In this document: one piece after another, positions 26,709-35,304 of the stretch
Position numbering within the stretch: position 1 is the first letter of the stretch
Layout of the letters: each line of letters begins with the position of its first letter
Assembly (NCBI GenBank): GCA_963692975.2
Contig: CAXMMR010000032.1
Span: forward strand, 1-64,000
Source: CAXMMR01 sp963692975
GTDB taxonomy: Bacteria > Pseudomonadota > Alphaproteobacteria > Acetobacterales > Acetobacteraceae
Length of the DNA: 64,000 nucleotides
Direction of reading: 5' to 3'
Translations under genes and position numbers: made by a program
The notes under the pieces: generated by a model
What the model saw: the letters and a program-made list of their open reading frames with translations, nothing else
Databases searched by the model: none
Told to the model about the DNA's origin: nothing

Positions 26709-27770
26709 ATGCACAGCCGCCGGGCGTTGCTCGCCACTGCCGCGTCCATCGCCGCGCTGCCGCGCGCCGCGCGCGCCGCCGACCCGCTGAAGGTCGCCTT
26801 CGTCTACACCGGCCCGATCGGCGATCTCGGCTACTCCTACCAGTGGGACCAGGCGCGCCTTGCCCTCGACCAGGCGCTCGGCCCGCGCATCGCCACCCGC
26901 TACGTCGAGAACGTGCCCGAGGGGCCCGACTGCGAGCGCGTGCTGCGCGACCTGGCCGGTGCCGGCACGGGCCTGATCTTCTCCACCTCGTTCGGCTTCA
27001 TGAACTCCGCACTGAAGGCCGCGCGCCAGTTCCCGGGGACGAAGTTCGAGCAGGGCACCGGCTACAAGACCGTGTCCAACGTGGCCGAGGTGAACATCCG
27101 CTGGTACGAGGCGCGCGCGGTGTGCGGCACCATCGCGGCGATGACGTCGAAGAGCGGCATCTGCGGCTACGTCGCGCCCTACCCGATCCCCGAGGTGATC
27201 ATGGGCGTGAACGCGTTCACCATCGCCGCCCGCCGCGTGAACCCCGCGTTCAAGGTCCGCCTGATCTGGGTCAACACCTGGTTCGACCCCGGCCGCGAGG
27301 CCGACGCCGCCAAGTCGCTGATCGACCAGGGTGCCGACATCCTCGCCACCCACACCGACAGTCCCGCCGTGATGCAGACCGCGCAGGCCCGCGGCATCCA
27401 CGCCTTCGGCCAGAGCTCCGACCAGGCGCGGTTCGGGCCCGCGGCCCAGCTCACCGCGATCGTCGACCACTGGGACCCCTACGTGATCGCCCGCACCAAG
27501 GCCGTGCTCGACGGCGGCTGGACCACGGGCAGCCTGTGGGCCGGGTTTCGCGACGGGCTGCTCGTGCTCGCCCCCTACGGGCCCGCCGTCACGCCGCCCG
27601 TGCGCGCCGCCGCCGAGGCGGTGCGCACCGGCATCGTCTCGGGGGCGCAGCACCCGTTCGCAGGTCCCGTCCGCGACCAGGCCGGCACGGTGCGCATCGC
27701 CGCCGGCGAGACGGCGCCGGACGCCGACCTGCTGCGGATGTCCTGGTTCGCCGAAGGCGTGGCCAGCTGA
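26709..27770 (+). CDS. BMP-family substrate-binding protein (PnrA-like)
   Basis: This 353-residue periplasmic protein has a twin-Arg-containing signal (HSRRALLATAASIAALP). The mature part matches the BMP/PnrA family: LKVAFVYTGPIGDLGYSYQW, then GFMNSALKAARQFPGTKFEQ, GYVAPYPIPEVIMGVNAF, and QGADILATHTDSPA. PnrA-type proteins bind purine nucleosides, which fits the ATPase and permeases before it. It is last in the operon; an aaggag ribosome site sits ten bases upstream of ATG 26709. The ligand is inferred from the family. Confidence 0.9.
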   Translation: MHSRRALLATAASIAALPRAARAADPLKVAFVYTGPIGDLGYSYQWDQARLALDQALGPRIATRYVENVPEGPDCERVLRDLAGAGTGLIFSTSFGFMNSALKAARQFPGTKFEQGTGYKTVSNVAEVNIRWYEARAVCGTIAAMTSKSGICGYVAPYPIPEVIMGVNAFTIAARRVNPAFKVRLIWVNTWFDPGREADAAKSLIDQGADILATHTDSPAVMQTAQARGIHAFGQSSDQARFGPAAQLTAIVDHWDPYVIARTKAVLDGGWTTGSLWAGFRDGLLVLAPYGPAVTPPVRAAAEAVRTGIVSGAQHPFAGPVRDQAGTVRIAAGETAPDADLLRMSWFAEGVAS

Positions 27771-27780
27771 CCGCGCCGCC

Positions 27781-28638
27781 ATGTCCGACGACGACGCACT
27801 CGACCCGGTCCTGCTCCGCTCGTTCCTGGCGGTCGCAGAGACGCTCGGCTTCACCGCGGCGGCGCGGCGACGCGGCCTCGGCCAGTCCACCGTCAGCCAG
27901 CACATCGCCCGGCTCGAGGTTGTGGTGGGGCGCACGCTGCTGCTGCGCACCACCAAGCGGGTCGAGCTCACCGCCGACGGCGAGGCGCTGGCCGAATTCG
28001 CGCGCGACATCATCGCCGCCAACGACCGCGCGCTGGGCTTCTTCGCCGCAGGCGTGCTCCGCGGGCGGCTCAGGCTCGGCGTCTCCGAAGACCTGGTGCT
28101 GTCGCGCCTGCCGGAGATCCTGGGCGCCTTCCGCGCCCGGCACCGGGAGGTCGACGTCCACCTGTCGGTGGGGCTCAGCGCCCGGCTCTACGACATGCTC
28201 GACCGCAACGCGCTCGATCTCCTGGTGGCCAAGCGCCTCGCCGGCGACGGCCGCGGCACGCCGCTCTGGCGCGAACGTCTCGCCTGGTATGGCGACGCCA
28301 CCCGCGACCCGGGTGCGCCCGTGCCGCTCGTGGTGTTCGAAGGCACCAGCATCACCCGCAAGCTCGCGATCGAGGCGCTGGATGAGGCCGGGCAGGTCTG
28401 GCAGATCGCCTTCAGCAGCGACAGCCTCGCCGGCGTGATCGGGGCCGTCCGCGCGGGTTACGGCGTGACCGCGCAATCACCGCTGCTGGCGCAGTCGGGG
28501 ATGCCCGACCGGGCGGCCGATCCGGAGCTGCCGCCGCTGGGCGAGGTGGAGTTCGTGATCGTGGGGCGCACGCGGCAGCTGCAGGGCGCGGCGGCGGCGC
28601 TGTTCGAGGACGTGCTGGCGCAGCATCCGGCGCGCTAG
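27781..28638 (+). CDS. LysR-family transcriptional regulator
   Basis: This 285-residue protein has an N-terminal helix-turn-helix (about 9-66: PVLLRSFLAVAETLGFTAAA, then GQSTVSQHIARLE) and a periplasmic-binding-like effector domain (RLRLGVSEDLVLSRLPEILG). It begins ten bases after the binding-protein stop on the same strand, so it is probably the last gene of the importer operon and may control it. That assignment is by position only; no operator was identified. Confidence 0.9.
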   Translation: MSDDDALDPVLLRSFLAVAETLGFTAAARRRGLGQSTVSQHIARLEVVVGRTLLLRTTKRVELTADGEALAEFARDIIAANDRALGFFAAGVLRGRLRLGVSEDLVLSRLPEILGAFRARHREVDVHLSVGLSARLYDMLDRNALDLLVAKRLAGDGRGTPLWRERLAWYGDATRDPGAPVPLVVFEGTSITRKLAIEALDEAGQVWQIAFSSDSLAGVIGAVRAGYGVTAQSPLLAQSGMPDRAADPELPPLGEVEFVIVGRTRQLQGAAAALFEDVLAQHPAR

Positions 28639-28670
28639 AAGGCCAGGGCCCTGCCCTGGACCTGCCCGCG
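28639..28670. repeat. Half copy of the dispersed palindrome
   Basis: This carries the ccagggccctgccctgg arm of the repeat seen at 23062, and lacks the second hairpin. It lies between the convergent LysR and oxalate decarboxylase genes, where it could terminate both. Confidence 0.7.
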
Positions 28671-28708
28671 ACGAGCCAGGTCCAGGATCGGGATGAAGCG
28701 CCGGCTTC

Positions 28709-29968
28709 CTAGCTCGGCACCACGTCGGCCGGGGACCGGGGCAGATGGTCCAGGATCTTCGGATCGATCCGGAGCGTCTGCGCCACCATCGCGGGCGGCG
28801 TGCGCACCAGCCAGTCCGTCAGCGAGATCTCCTCGTATTTGGCCGTCTTGAATATCTCCAGAAACACGAGGTCGTCGTTGCCCGTGTTCTCGATGTAGTG
28901 GCCGAGGCTCTTCTTCACGTAGCCGACGTCGCCCGGCTTGAAGTCCGCCGTTTGCGCCGCCGGGCCCGCGTTGAACACCGTCATGCGGCCCTGACCGGAG
29001 ATCCAGTACTGCCACTCGTCGGCGTTGGGGTGCCAGTGCAGCTCGCGCAGCGCGCCCGGCTTCACCACGACCTGCGCCATCGCGACCGTGACCGAGGCGT
29101 GGAAGTTGCGCACGCTGTCGACGATCCGCACGCTGCCGCCGGCCGTGGTCTTGGTGGCGGGCATGGCCGCCGCGTCGAACACGAAGGACTGCTTGGGCGC
29201 GCCCGAGAACCCGCCCCCGACCGCCGACTGGTCGGCGGCGAGCGATCCGGGCACGTCGCCCTGGAAGATCCACAGATTGTTCAGCGGCACGTTCCGGAAC
29301 GCGTCGGCCGACACGCCGAAATTCTTGGCCAGCACCTCGGGCGGCGTGTGCGCCACCCAGTCGGTGACCATCAGCGTGTCGAACTCGGTGGCGTGCCCGT
29401 CATCGAACACGATCAGGAACTCGGTGCCGTCGGGACCCAGCCCCTGCAGCGAGTGCGGCAGGCCGGGCGGGAAATACCACAGCCCGCCCGCATGCACGTC
29501 GGCCACCTGCGGGCGTCCGTCGCTGTCGAGCACGGTGATGCGGCAGGTGCCGTTGGTGACGAACGCCCATTCCGCCTGCTGGTGCCAGTGCATTTCGCGG
29601 ATGCCGCCGGCCGCCAGGCGCATGTTGACGCCGGCGAGTTCGGTCGAGATCTGGAAATCGCGCTGGTTGACCTCGCGCGCCCAGCCACCGCTCTGGAAGC
29701 GGGTGTGGGCATTGTTGAACGACGACCAGAACAGCGCCATCCCGTTGATGTCGGTGGGCGGCGGCGCGGCGTTGAACGAGGGAAACTGGCCGGTGAGGGT
29801 CGCATTCTGCGGACCCGGGTTGGTGAGTGCCGAAGGCACCGCGCCGTTGATCCGGCCCTCCGCGGGCTGGTCGGGATTGCCGAAGCCGCGCGGGGCCGCG
29901 GTGGCCGCACGCGCGGCGCCGAACGCGCCGGCCGCGGCCACGATCATGCGTCTGGACAAGGGGTTCAT
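28709..29968 (-). CDS. oxdC: Oxalate decarboxylase (bicupin), Tat-exported
   Basis: This 419-residue bicupin has two Mn-binding motifs: EMHWHQQAEWAFVTNG with PHSLQ, and ELHWHPNADEWQYWISG with GHYIEN, at about 130-190 and 310-350. It splits oxalate to formate and CO2. After the first domain the lid reads FDDGHATEFDTLMVTDW. In Bacillus OxdC the corresponding lid is SENST; here the Glu is retained in TEFDT, which favours decarboxylase over oxidase, but the flanking residues differ. A twin-Arg signal (PLSRRMIVAAAGAFGAA) suggests periplasmic export, unlike cytosolic Bacillus OxdC. It is divergent from the LpxR-like gene. Confidence 0.88.
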   Translation of the reverse strand: MNPLSRRMIVAAAGAFGAARAATAAPRGFGNPDQPAEGRINGAVPSALTNPGPQNATLTGQFPSFNAAPPPTDINGMALFWSSFNNAHTRFQSGGWAREVNQRDFQISTELAGVNMRLAAGGIREMHWHQQAEWAFVTNGTCRITVLDSDGRPQVADVHAGGLWYFPPGLPHSLQGLGPDGTEFLIVFDDGHATEFDTLMVTDWVAHTPPEVLAKNFGVSADAFRNVPLNNLWIFQGDVPGSLAADQSAVGGGFSGAPKQSFVFDAAAMPATKTTAGGSVRIVDSVRNFHASVTVAMAQVVVKPGALRELHWHPNADEWQYWISGQGRMTVFNAGPAAQTADFKPGDVGYVKKSLGHYIENTGNDDLVFLEIFKTAKYEEISLTDWLVRTPPAMVAQTLRIDPKILDHLPRSPADVVPS

Positions 29969-30151
29969 GGCGCCTCTCCGCTTTGAATTCTCGCCTGTCT
30001 ATCCGACCGGCGGATTAATTCCAGTAAACTCATTGCACCGCAGGATGAGCCGAACCGTGGCTTGCGCGCACCGGTCCCGCCGCACCCGCTTGCCTTGCGG
30101 CGACCGCGGGGAGACAAGAAGCGACCGCGGGCGAAAAGGCCAGACACGACA

Positions 30152-31222
30152 ATGACACCGGTAATGAACGGCGCGGAGCCGCAGAACACACGCGCCACTT
30201 CGCGCGCAGGACGCCTCGCAGGCCTGCTGCTCGGAACCGCCTGCGCCCTGGCCGCGGGCCGTGCGCACGCCCAGGCGACCGTCGCCACCGATGGCATCCC
30301 CGCCGCCGATCATGCCAGCATCGTGACGCTGCAGGACGAGAACGCCTCGATCAGCACGAACAAGCTGACCGACCGCTACTACGTGAACGGGCTGCGCGCC
30401 TCCTACACCTCGCCCACCGACATCACCGGCCACTGGCTGCAGAACTTCGGCGACGCGCTCTGGGGTGCGGGCCGCCAGCGCTTCTCGATCGACGTCGAGC
30501 AGGGGATGTTCACCCCCGACTTCACCAACCTGTCCACGCCGCTGCCAAACGACCGGCCGTATGCGGGCACGCTCACCATCACCGGGTCGCTGATCCACGA
30601 CACGCTCGACACCCGCAGCCTGATCAACCTGACGCTCGGCTGGCAGGGCCCCGCCTCGGGCGCCCGCGAGCTGCAGAACGGGTTCCACGGCGCGATCGGC
30701 CAGGGCACCGACAACGGCTGGCACGACCAGCTCCGCAACGAGCCGCTCGGCCAGGTGCTGGTGGGCCGCACCTGGCGGTTCAGCCTCGGCCATCTCGGCG
30801 GCATCGAGTTCGACGCGTTGCCGGCCGTGAGCGCGGCGGCCGGCAACTGGCGCACCTATGCCGAGGGCGCGGCGATCTTCCGCGTGGGCCAGGGTCTCGG
30901 CTCGGATTTCGGCGTCGTGCGCCAGCAGCCCGGTGTGAGCGGGTCCGACGCCTACACGCCCACGCGACACATCGCCTGGTATCTGTTCGCGGGCGGCGAC
31001 GGCCAGGGCGTGGCGCTGGACTCCACCTACGACCGCGAGGACGCGCCCACCTACACGAACGTGGCGATGATCCACGACGTGGGCGAGTTCGAGGGCGGCG
31101 CAGCCGTGCTGCTCTACGGGGTGCGGGTGAGCTACACGCAGGTGTTCCAGACGCACGAGTTCGTGGGGCAGAAGGGCGGGCTGCACCAGTTCGGGTCGCT
31201 CGCGGCGGCAGTCCGCTTCTGA
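30152..31222 (+). CDS. Lipid A deacylase LpxR-family outer-membrane protein
   Basis: This 356-residue protein has a Sec signal (LAGLLLGTACALAAGRAHAQ) and then matches the LpxR/DUF2219 family: TLQDENASI, DRYYVNGLRASYTSP, NDRPYAGTLTITGSLIHD and a C-terminal aromatic strand ending in Phe. LpxR removes the 3'-acyloxyacyl group of lipid A in the outer membrane. The Asp-Asn and YYVNG segments correspond to the catalytic surface seen in Salmonella LpxR; I cannot confirm each residue by eye. ATG 30152 is chosen as the first ATG before the signal peptide. It is divergent from oxdC with 183 bases between. Confidence 0.8.
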   Translation: MTPVMNGAEPQNTRATSRAGRLAGLLLGTACALAAGRAHAQATVATDGIPAADHASIVTLQDENASISTNKLTDRYYVNGLRASYTSPTDITGHWLQNFGDALWGAGRQRFSIDVEQGMFTPDFTNLSTPLPNDRPYAGTLTITGSLIHDTLDTRSLINLTLGWQGPASGARELQNGFHGAIGQGTDNGWHDQLRNEPLGQVLVGRTWRFSLGHLGGIEFDALPAVSAAAGNWRTYAEGAAIFRVGQGLGSDFGVVRQQPGVSGSDAYTPTRHIAWYLFAGGDGQGVALDSTYDREDAPTYTNVAMIHDVGEFEGGAAVLLYGVRVSYTQVFQTHEFVGQKGGLHQFGSLAAAVRF

Positions 31223-31273
31223 GAAGCAGCGGCGGTCAGGTCGGCCGCCTGGGGACCAACGCGCCGACGGAGC

Positions 31274-31325
31274 GGGATCCGAGGGGCAGGCCCCTCGGCG
31301 GGCCCAGGGCAGAACCCCCGGCCTT
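31274..31325. repeat. Dispersed palindrome repeat, diverged, inverted orientation
   Basis: The stems gaggggcaggcccctc and cccagggcagaacccccgg occupy most of the 167-base gap between the LpxR-like and sulfite-oxidase-like genes. It is a diverged copy of the 23062 element on the other strand. Nothing else is visible in the gap. Confidence 0.6.
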
Positions 31326-31389
31326 GCGCCCACTGTCCAGGAAACCTCCGCCCTCACCCACCCTTCTCCTAGCGACGGGGAGATGAGGC

Positions 31390-32545
31390 ATGGCGAAGAC
31401 CGCAGGCGCGTATTCGGATGACGCGGCGGGCGCCGCCCCCTCCGCGTGATCGTCCATTCCCGCCATCCCACCAACGCGGAGCCGACGCCGGCGCGGCTCC
31501 GTGCCTCCTTTCTCACCGCGGCGCGCGACTTCTACGTGCGCAGCCACGGCGACGTCCCGCAGATCGACCCCGCCCGGCATGTCCTGCAGGTCGGCGGCCT
31601 GGTGGCGACACCGCTCGCCCTCGACCTCCAGGCACTCCGCGCGCGTTTCGCGCCCGTGACCGTGCCGGCGGTGATGCAGTGCGCCGGCAATCGCCGCGCC
31701 GACCTCCAGGGCGTGCATCCCACCTCCGGCGACCCGTGGGGGCCGGGCGCGATCGGCCATGCGGCGTGGCGGGCGTCGCGCTGGCCGCCGTGCTGCGCGC
31801 GGCGGGTGCGGCCCGGGACACGCATCTGCACGTGACCTTCGCATCCGCCGACACGATCGACATGCCGGGCGAAGGGCGGTTCCGCTACGGCGTGTCGATC
31901 CCGATCGCCAAGGCGATGGCACCCGAGACGCTGCTCGCCTGGGGCATGAACGGCGTCCCGCTCGCGGCCGCACATGGCGCGCCGCTTCGTGCCGTGGTGC
32001 CCGGCTTCGCCGGCGTGCGCTCGGCGAAGTGGCTCAGCACGATCACGGTGCAGGCCACCCCGTCGGACAACCACATGCAGCAGCGCGACTACAGGCTGCT
32101 GCCGCCCGACGTCACCGCCGAGACGGTGGACTGGGACGCGGGCACCGTGATCGACGCCATGCCGCTGACCTCGGCGATCTGCGAGCCTGCGCCCGGCGCG
32201 GCGCTCGCGGCGGGTCCAACGCGGGTGCGCGGCTACGCGACGGCGAGCGGGCGGCAGGTCGCACGCGTCGACGTCTCGCCGGATGGCGGCCGGACCTGGC
32301 GCCAGGCCGCGATCGAGCGGGACGCGCAGGCGCCCTGGAGCTGGGTGTTCTGGGAGGTGGCGCTGGCGCTGGCGCCCGGCGCCCACGAGCTCGTCGTGCG
32401 CGCCTGGGACGAGGCGGGGCAGACCCAGCCGTCGGAGGCCGCCCAGGTGTGGAACTTCAAGGGCTACCTCAGCGCCGCCTGGCACCGCGTCGCGGTGCGG
32501 GTGTCGGCGCGGCCGAGGGAACTTCCCGACACCCGGCGCGCCTGA
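31390..32545 (+). CDS. Sulfite oxidase-family molybdopterin enzyme, two frameshifts
   Basis: The molybdenum-binding domain starts with VIVHSRHPTNAEP and continues FYVRSHGDVPQID and VMQCAGNRR, the latter with the conserved Cys that ligates Mo. A break near 31770 is resolved by restoring one base (WRGVALAAVLRAAGA), and a second near 31437 would join the ATG at 31390 to the frame. The C-terminal dimerisation domain is intact (YATASGRQVARVDVSPDGG, then VWNFKGY). There is no haem or Sec signal; a stand-alone cytoplasmic or plant-type sulfite oxidase is the closest fit. Without the second correction, GTG 31446 would be the start. The SDR gene follows 31 bases later. Confidence 0.75.
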
Positions 32546-32576
32546 CCCCTCCATCGCATCGACCATCGGAGGCACC

Positions 32577-33413
32577 ATGCCCGCACGCAATTGGCTCATC
32601 ACCGGCTGCTCCACCGGGCTCGGACGGGCGCTCGCCGAGGTGTTGATCGCGCGCGGCGAGCGGGTGTTCGCCACCGCCCGGGATACCGCGTCGCTGACCG
32701 CGCTGGTGGCAGGCCACGACAACGCCCACGCGCTGCCGCTCGACGTCACCGACAACGCCGCGATCGCCGCCGCCGTCGCGGCGGCGGAGCGCGTGGGCCC
32801 GATCGACGTGCTCGTGAACAATGCGGGCTACGGCTACCTCACGGCCTTCGAGGAGGGCGACGAGGAGGGCTACCGCGCCCAGTTCGAGGCCAACGTCTTC
32901 GGCCTGATCGCGATGACCCGCGCGGTGCTGCCGGGCATGCGCGAGCGCGGACGCGGCCACATCCTCAACATCGCCTCGGTGGGCGGCCTGGTGGGCAATC
33001 CCGGCTCCTCCTACTACGCGGCCACGAAGTTCGCCGTGGTCGGGCTCTCCGACGCGCTGTCGAAGGAGGTCCGCCCGCTGGGCATCAAGGTCACCGTGGT
33101 GGAGCCGGGCCCCTTCCGCACCGACTGGGCCGGACGCTCGCTCAGGACCGGCAAGCAGCGCATCGACGCCTACGCGAAGTCGGTCCACGAGCGGCTCGAC
33201 CAGGTGAACGCGCTCAGCGGCAAGCAGCCGGGCGATCCGGTGCGCGCGGCCGAGGCGATGATCACCGCGGTGGACAGCCCCGAGCCGCCGCTCAACCTCG
33301 TGCTCGGCGCGCCCGGCCTGACGATGGCGCGCGAGAAACTCGCGCAGCTGCAGGCCGAGTTCGACAAGTGGGAGACGCTGACGCTCGGCGCCGACTATCC
33401 CGACGGTCAGTGA
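32577..33413 (+). CDS. Short-chain dehydrogenase/reductase
   Basis: This 278-residue NAD(P)-binding enzyme has the Rossmann motif ITGCSTGLGRALAEV at about 8-22, NNAGYGYLTAFE and the catalytic Ser and YxxxK as SSYYAATKFAVVGLS. The VVEPGPFRTDWAGRSL segment is typical of the SDR group often named oxidoreductases of unknown substrate. A ggaggc precedes the ATG. It follows the sulfite-oxidase-like gene at close range on the same strand, so co-transcription is possible but no functional link is known. Confidence 0.9.
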   Translation: MPARNWLITGCSTGLGRALAEVLIARGERVFATARDTASLTALVAGHDNAHALPLDVTDNAAIAAAVAAAERVGPIDVLVNNAGYGYLTAFEEGDEEGYRAQFEANVFGLIAMTRAVLPGMRERGRGHILNIASVGGLVGNPGSSYYAATKFAVVGLSDALSKEVRPLGIKVTVVEPGPFRTDWAGRSLRTGKQRIDAYAKSVHERLDQVNALSGKQPGDPVRAAEAMITAVDSPEPPLNLVLGAPGLTMAREKLAQLQAEFDKWETLTLGADYPDGQ

Positions 33414-33657
33414 TCGCGTCGTCCGGAGCCATCGGTGGGGCGACCTCGCGGATGCTCCGGTTTTCGCGACGAGGTGCGGAATGGGACGACGCGGATAATT
33501 AAGGCTGGCGTCTGCGGGGGTCTGCTCCTATGGTGACCTCTGGCTGGGCTTTTTGCTGAGGCAGATTTCCTCTCTGTCGCGCATCGCACGGCATCGGACA
33601 CTCCCTCAAAAAGATCGACACCCGCAAACGTGCGGGCCTTGGCTGTGGAGATGTACG

Positions 33658-33864
33658 ATGCCGTCAGGCACTGTTAAGTGGTTCAATTCGACGAAGGGCT
33701 TCGGCTTCATTCAGCCGAGCGACGGTTCCAAGGACGTGTTCGTCCATATTTCGGCGGTCGAGCGCGCGGGTCTTGCGACCCTTCGTGACGGCCAGGCGCT
33801 CTCGTTCGATCTCGAGAACGGGCAGCAGGGGCGTACGTCCGCGGTCAATCTCAAGGCCGAGTGA
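33658..33864 (+). CDS. Cold-shock protein (CspA family)
   Basis: This 68-residue single-domain protein has RNP1 KWFNSTKGFGFI and RNP2 VFVHIS, the OB-fold nucleic-acid-binding motifs. Upstream lies a 244-base gap (33414-33657) with no other gene, in which a pyrimidine-rich leader and a cccgcaaacgtgcggg hairpin just before the gene could serve the 5'-UTR control common for csp genes. ATG 33658 gives the canonical length. Two small genes follow on the same strand. Confidence 0.92.
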   Translation: MPSGTVKWFNSTKGFGFIQPSDGSKDVFVHISAVERAGLATLRDGQALSFDLENGQQGRTSAVNLKAE

Positions 33865-33917
33865 CTGTTCGGCGGGGTGCGCGAGCACTCCGCCATCCCC
33901 CCGTCGACGGAGGAACC

Positions 33918-34118
33918 ATGACGACACCCAAGTTCGGCGTCGGCGACGTTGTTGCCTTGAATGTTCGCGGTCAGGAACGCACGCGCAGCCCGGGTCATTA
34001 CGTGATCACGCGAGTTCTGCCGCTTGAGCGGGCCTACGGCTACCAGTATCGCGCGAAGAACGAGCGCGACTCCCACGAGCGCGCCTTCGACGAAGCCGAG
34101 ATCATCGCGGCGAACTGA
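33918..34118 (+). CDS. Small KOW/Tudor-like conserved protein
   Basis: This 66-residue protein reads MTTPKFGVGDVVALNVRG, then HYVITRVLPLERAYGYQYRA and NERDSHERAFDEAEI. Similar GxYxVxRxLP...QYR.....HER proteins occur widely in alphaproteobacteria without assigned function; the fold looks like a small beta-barrel. A ggaggaacc precedes the ATG at 33918. It follows the cold-shock gene by 53 bases, and the hairpin at 34162 follows it. Confidence 0.7.
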   Translation: MTTPKFGVGDVVALNVRGQERTRSPGHYVITRVLPLERAYGYQYRAKNERDSHERAFDEAEIIAAN

Positions 34119-34161
34119 TCCGTCGTATTTTCCGGCTTCTCGCGTTGCAACGTTTGGCTAG

Positions 34162-34177
34162 CAAAACGCTTGTTTTG
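34162..34177 (+). terminator. Weak hairpin after the small KOW-like gene
   Basis: caaaacgcttgttttg has a perfect 6-base stem and 4-base loop in an unusually AT-rich stretch, placed 44 bases after the stop. It ends with tttt but has few T's after it. Confidence 0.4.
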
Positions 34178-34210
34178 TAGTCCAGTTCCGCTGGTTCCGG
34201 AGATGCGAAT

Positions 34211-34456
34211 ATGGCCGATACATCGCTCAAAGCACGTGGCTACCGCGCGGTTCCTCGTCAGGGCATGAGGAAGTGGTCGGTCATCCATGACGTCGACGGC
34301 CAGACCGTCGTCGTGGCTGAGTTCCACAGCTACTCCGCGGCCATGGTCGAATGCACGCGCCTCAACGCGCAGGGCACGGTGGACGACCACGCGCAGAACG
34401 TCGTGAGCAGCGATGCGCCGGTCGTCGTGGAGAGCAAGCTCAAAGTCCTCGCCTGA
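34211..34456 (+). CDS. Small hypothetical protein
   Basis: This 81-residue protein reads VADTSLKARGYRAVPRQGMR with a Met start, then VIHDVDGQTVVVAEFHSYSA and a C-terminal LKVLA. I do not recognise a family. The ATG 34211 follows a hairpin-containing gap of 92 bases. It is in the same orientation as the cold-shock and KOW-like genes, and codon use matches its neighbours, so it is likely real. Confidence 0.5.
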   Translation: MADTSLKARGYRAVPRQGMRKWSVIHDVDGQTVVVAEFHSYSAAMVECTRLNAQGTVDDHAQNVVSSDAPVVVESKLKVLA

Positions 34457-34457
34457 C

Positions 34458-34505
34458 CACTCGCGAACCCCTGAACACTCGCGAACCCCTGACCGTTCGC
34501 GAACC
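34458..34505. repeat. Two and a half tandem 18-base repeats
   Basis: cactcgcgaacccctgaa, then cactcgcgaacccctgac, then a partial cgttcgcgaacc. It follows the stop of the 81-residue gene directly. The remainder of the 224-base gap to 34681 holds no gene I can see; a ggag lies before the cupin ATG. Confidence 0.85.
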
Positions 34506-34680
34506 GAGGCCAACCGTCCCGGCGCCCGCGCGGTCGCATCCGCGAGAACGCCGGCGAGCGCAGGAGATGGCGAGCGCGGGGGATGTCGCTCCGCCGGTGC
34601 CGCGGCCGAGCTCCGACCCACGATCTTGAACCCCTCGCCCGTCCGGCGTTCAGGTTCGGTGCCATTCGAGGAGCTCCGAC

Positions 34681-35175
34681 ATGCATCTGCCCTTCCCTCT
34701 CCGTGCGCCCGAGGGCGGTCAGCACGCCGGCGACGGCTCCGGCCCGCGCCCGCGTGTCCCCTACGCGCATCTCTGGGTCGACGAGGAAGGGATCAGCCAT
34801 CAGGCGCAATGCGAGCTCATCGAATGGGAGCTCAAGGGCGTGGGCGATGCCGACCCGCAATGGAACCACAAGGGCGAGACGGTTTCCTCCACCGTGGTGT
34901 TCACCACGCAGCCGGTGGGCTGGGTCGGCGACTGGCACGAGAACCCGGCGCCGCAATGGATCGCGGTGTTGTCGGGGCGTTGGTTCATCGAGAGCATGGA
35001 CGGCACCCGCGTCGAGCAGGGCGCGGGCGAGTTCTCGTTCGGCGAGGACCAGGGATGCGTCGTGCGGGACGGGAAGAAGGGGCATCGGTCGGGCACCGTC
35101 GGTGACCAGCCGGCCGTGTTGATGACGGTGCAGCTGCATCGCGGGCCCAGCAAGCGGCCTTGCAGTATCACGTAG
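34681..35175 (+). CDS. Cupin-domain protein
   Basis: This 164-residue protein has a single cupin fold: GWVGDWHENPAPQWIAVLSG, then a beta-strand with FSFGEDQGCVVRDGKKGH. The first His and Gln-His spacing match cupin metal-ligand positions, though the usual HxH is reduced to one His (WHENP) and a later KGH. I cannot assign a substrate. A cgaggagc precedes ATG 34681. The right side is bounded by a dispersed repeat. Confidence 0.65.
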   Translation: MHLPFPLRAPEGGQHAGDGSGPRPRVPYAHLWVDEEGISHQAQCELIEWELKGVGDADPQWNHKGETVSSTVVFTTQPVGWVGDWHENPAPQWIAVLSGRWFIESMDGTRVEQGAGEFSFGEDQGCVVRDGKKGHRSGTVGDQPAVLMTVQLHRGPSKRPCSIT

Positions 35176-35195
35176 GGTGCGCGGTGCTTCCGAAG

Positions 35196-35251
35196 AAGGC
35201 CAGGGGCGCTGCCCCTGGACCCCGCTCAGGGTGGTCACCCTTAGAACCTGG
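35196..35251. repeat. Dispersed GC palindrome repeat (left subtype)
   Basis: aaggccaggggcgctgcccctgg is followed by accccgctcagggtggtcaccctt. The first hairpin is perfect and the second arm is diverged. It lies between the cupin and antiporter genes and may terminate the cupin transcript. Confidence 0.65.
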
Positions 35252-35304
35252 GGGTTCGAGGGGATCCGGTCGGTTGGCGGGTTCGGATTGGGGCGCGGAT
35301 TCCT

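Noticed and set aside
35234..35262. A gggggttcgagggg stretch as a tRNA T-arm
   Set aside because: No acceptor stem or anticodon arm can be drawn around it; it lies in a diverged dispersed repeat.
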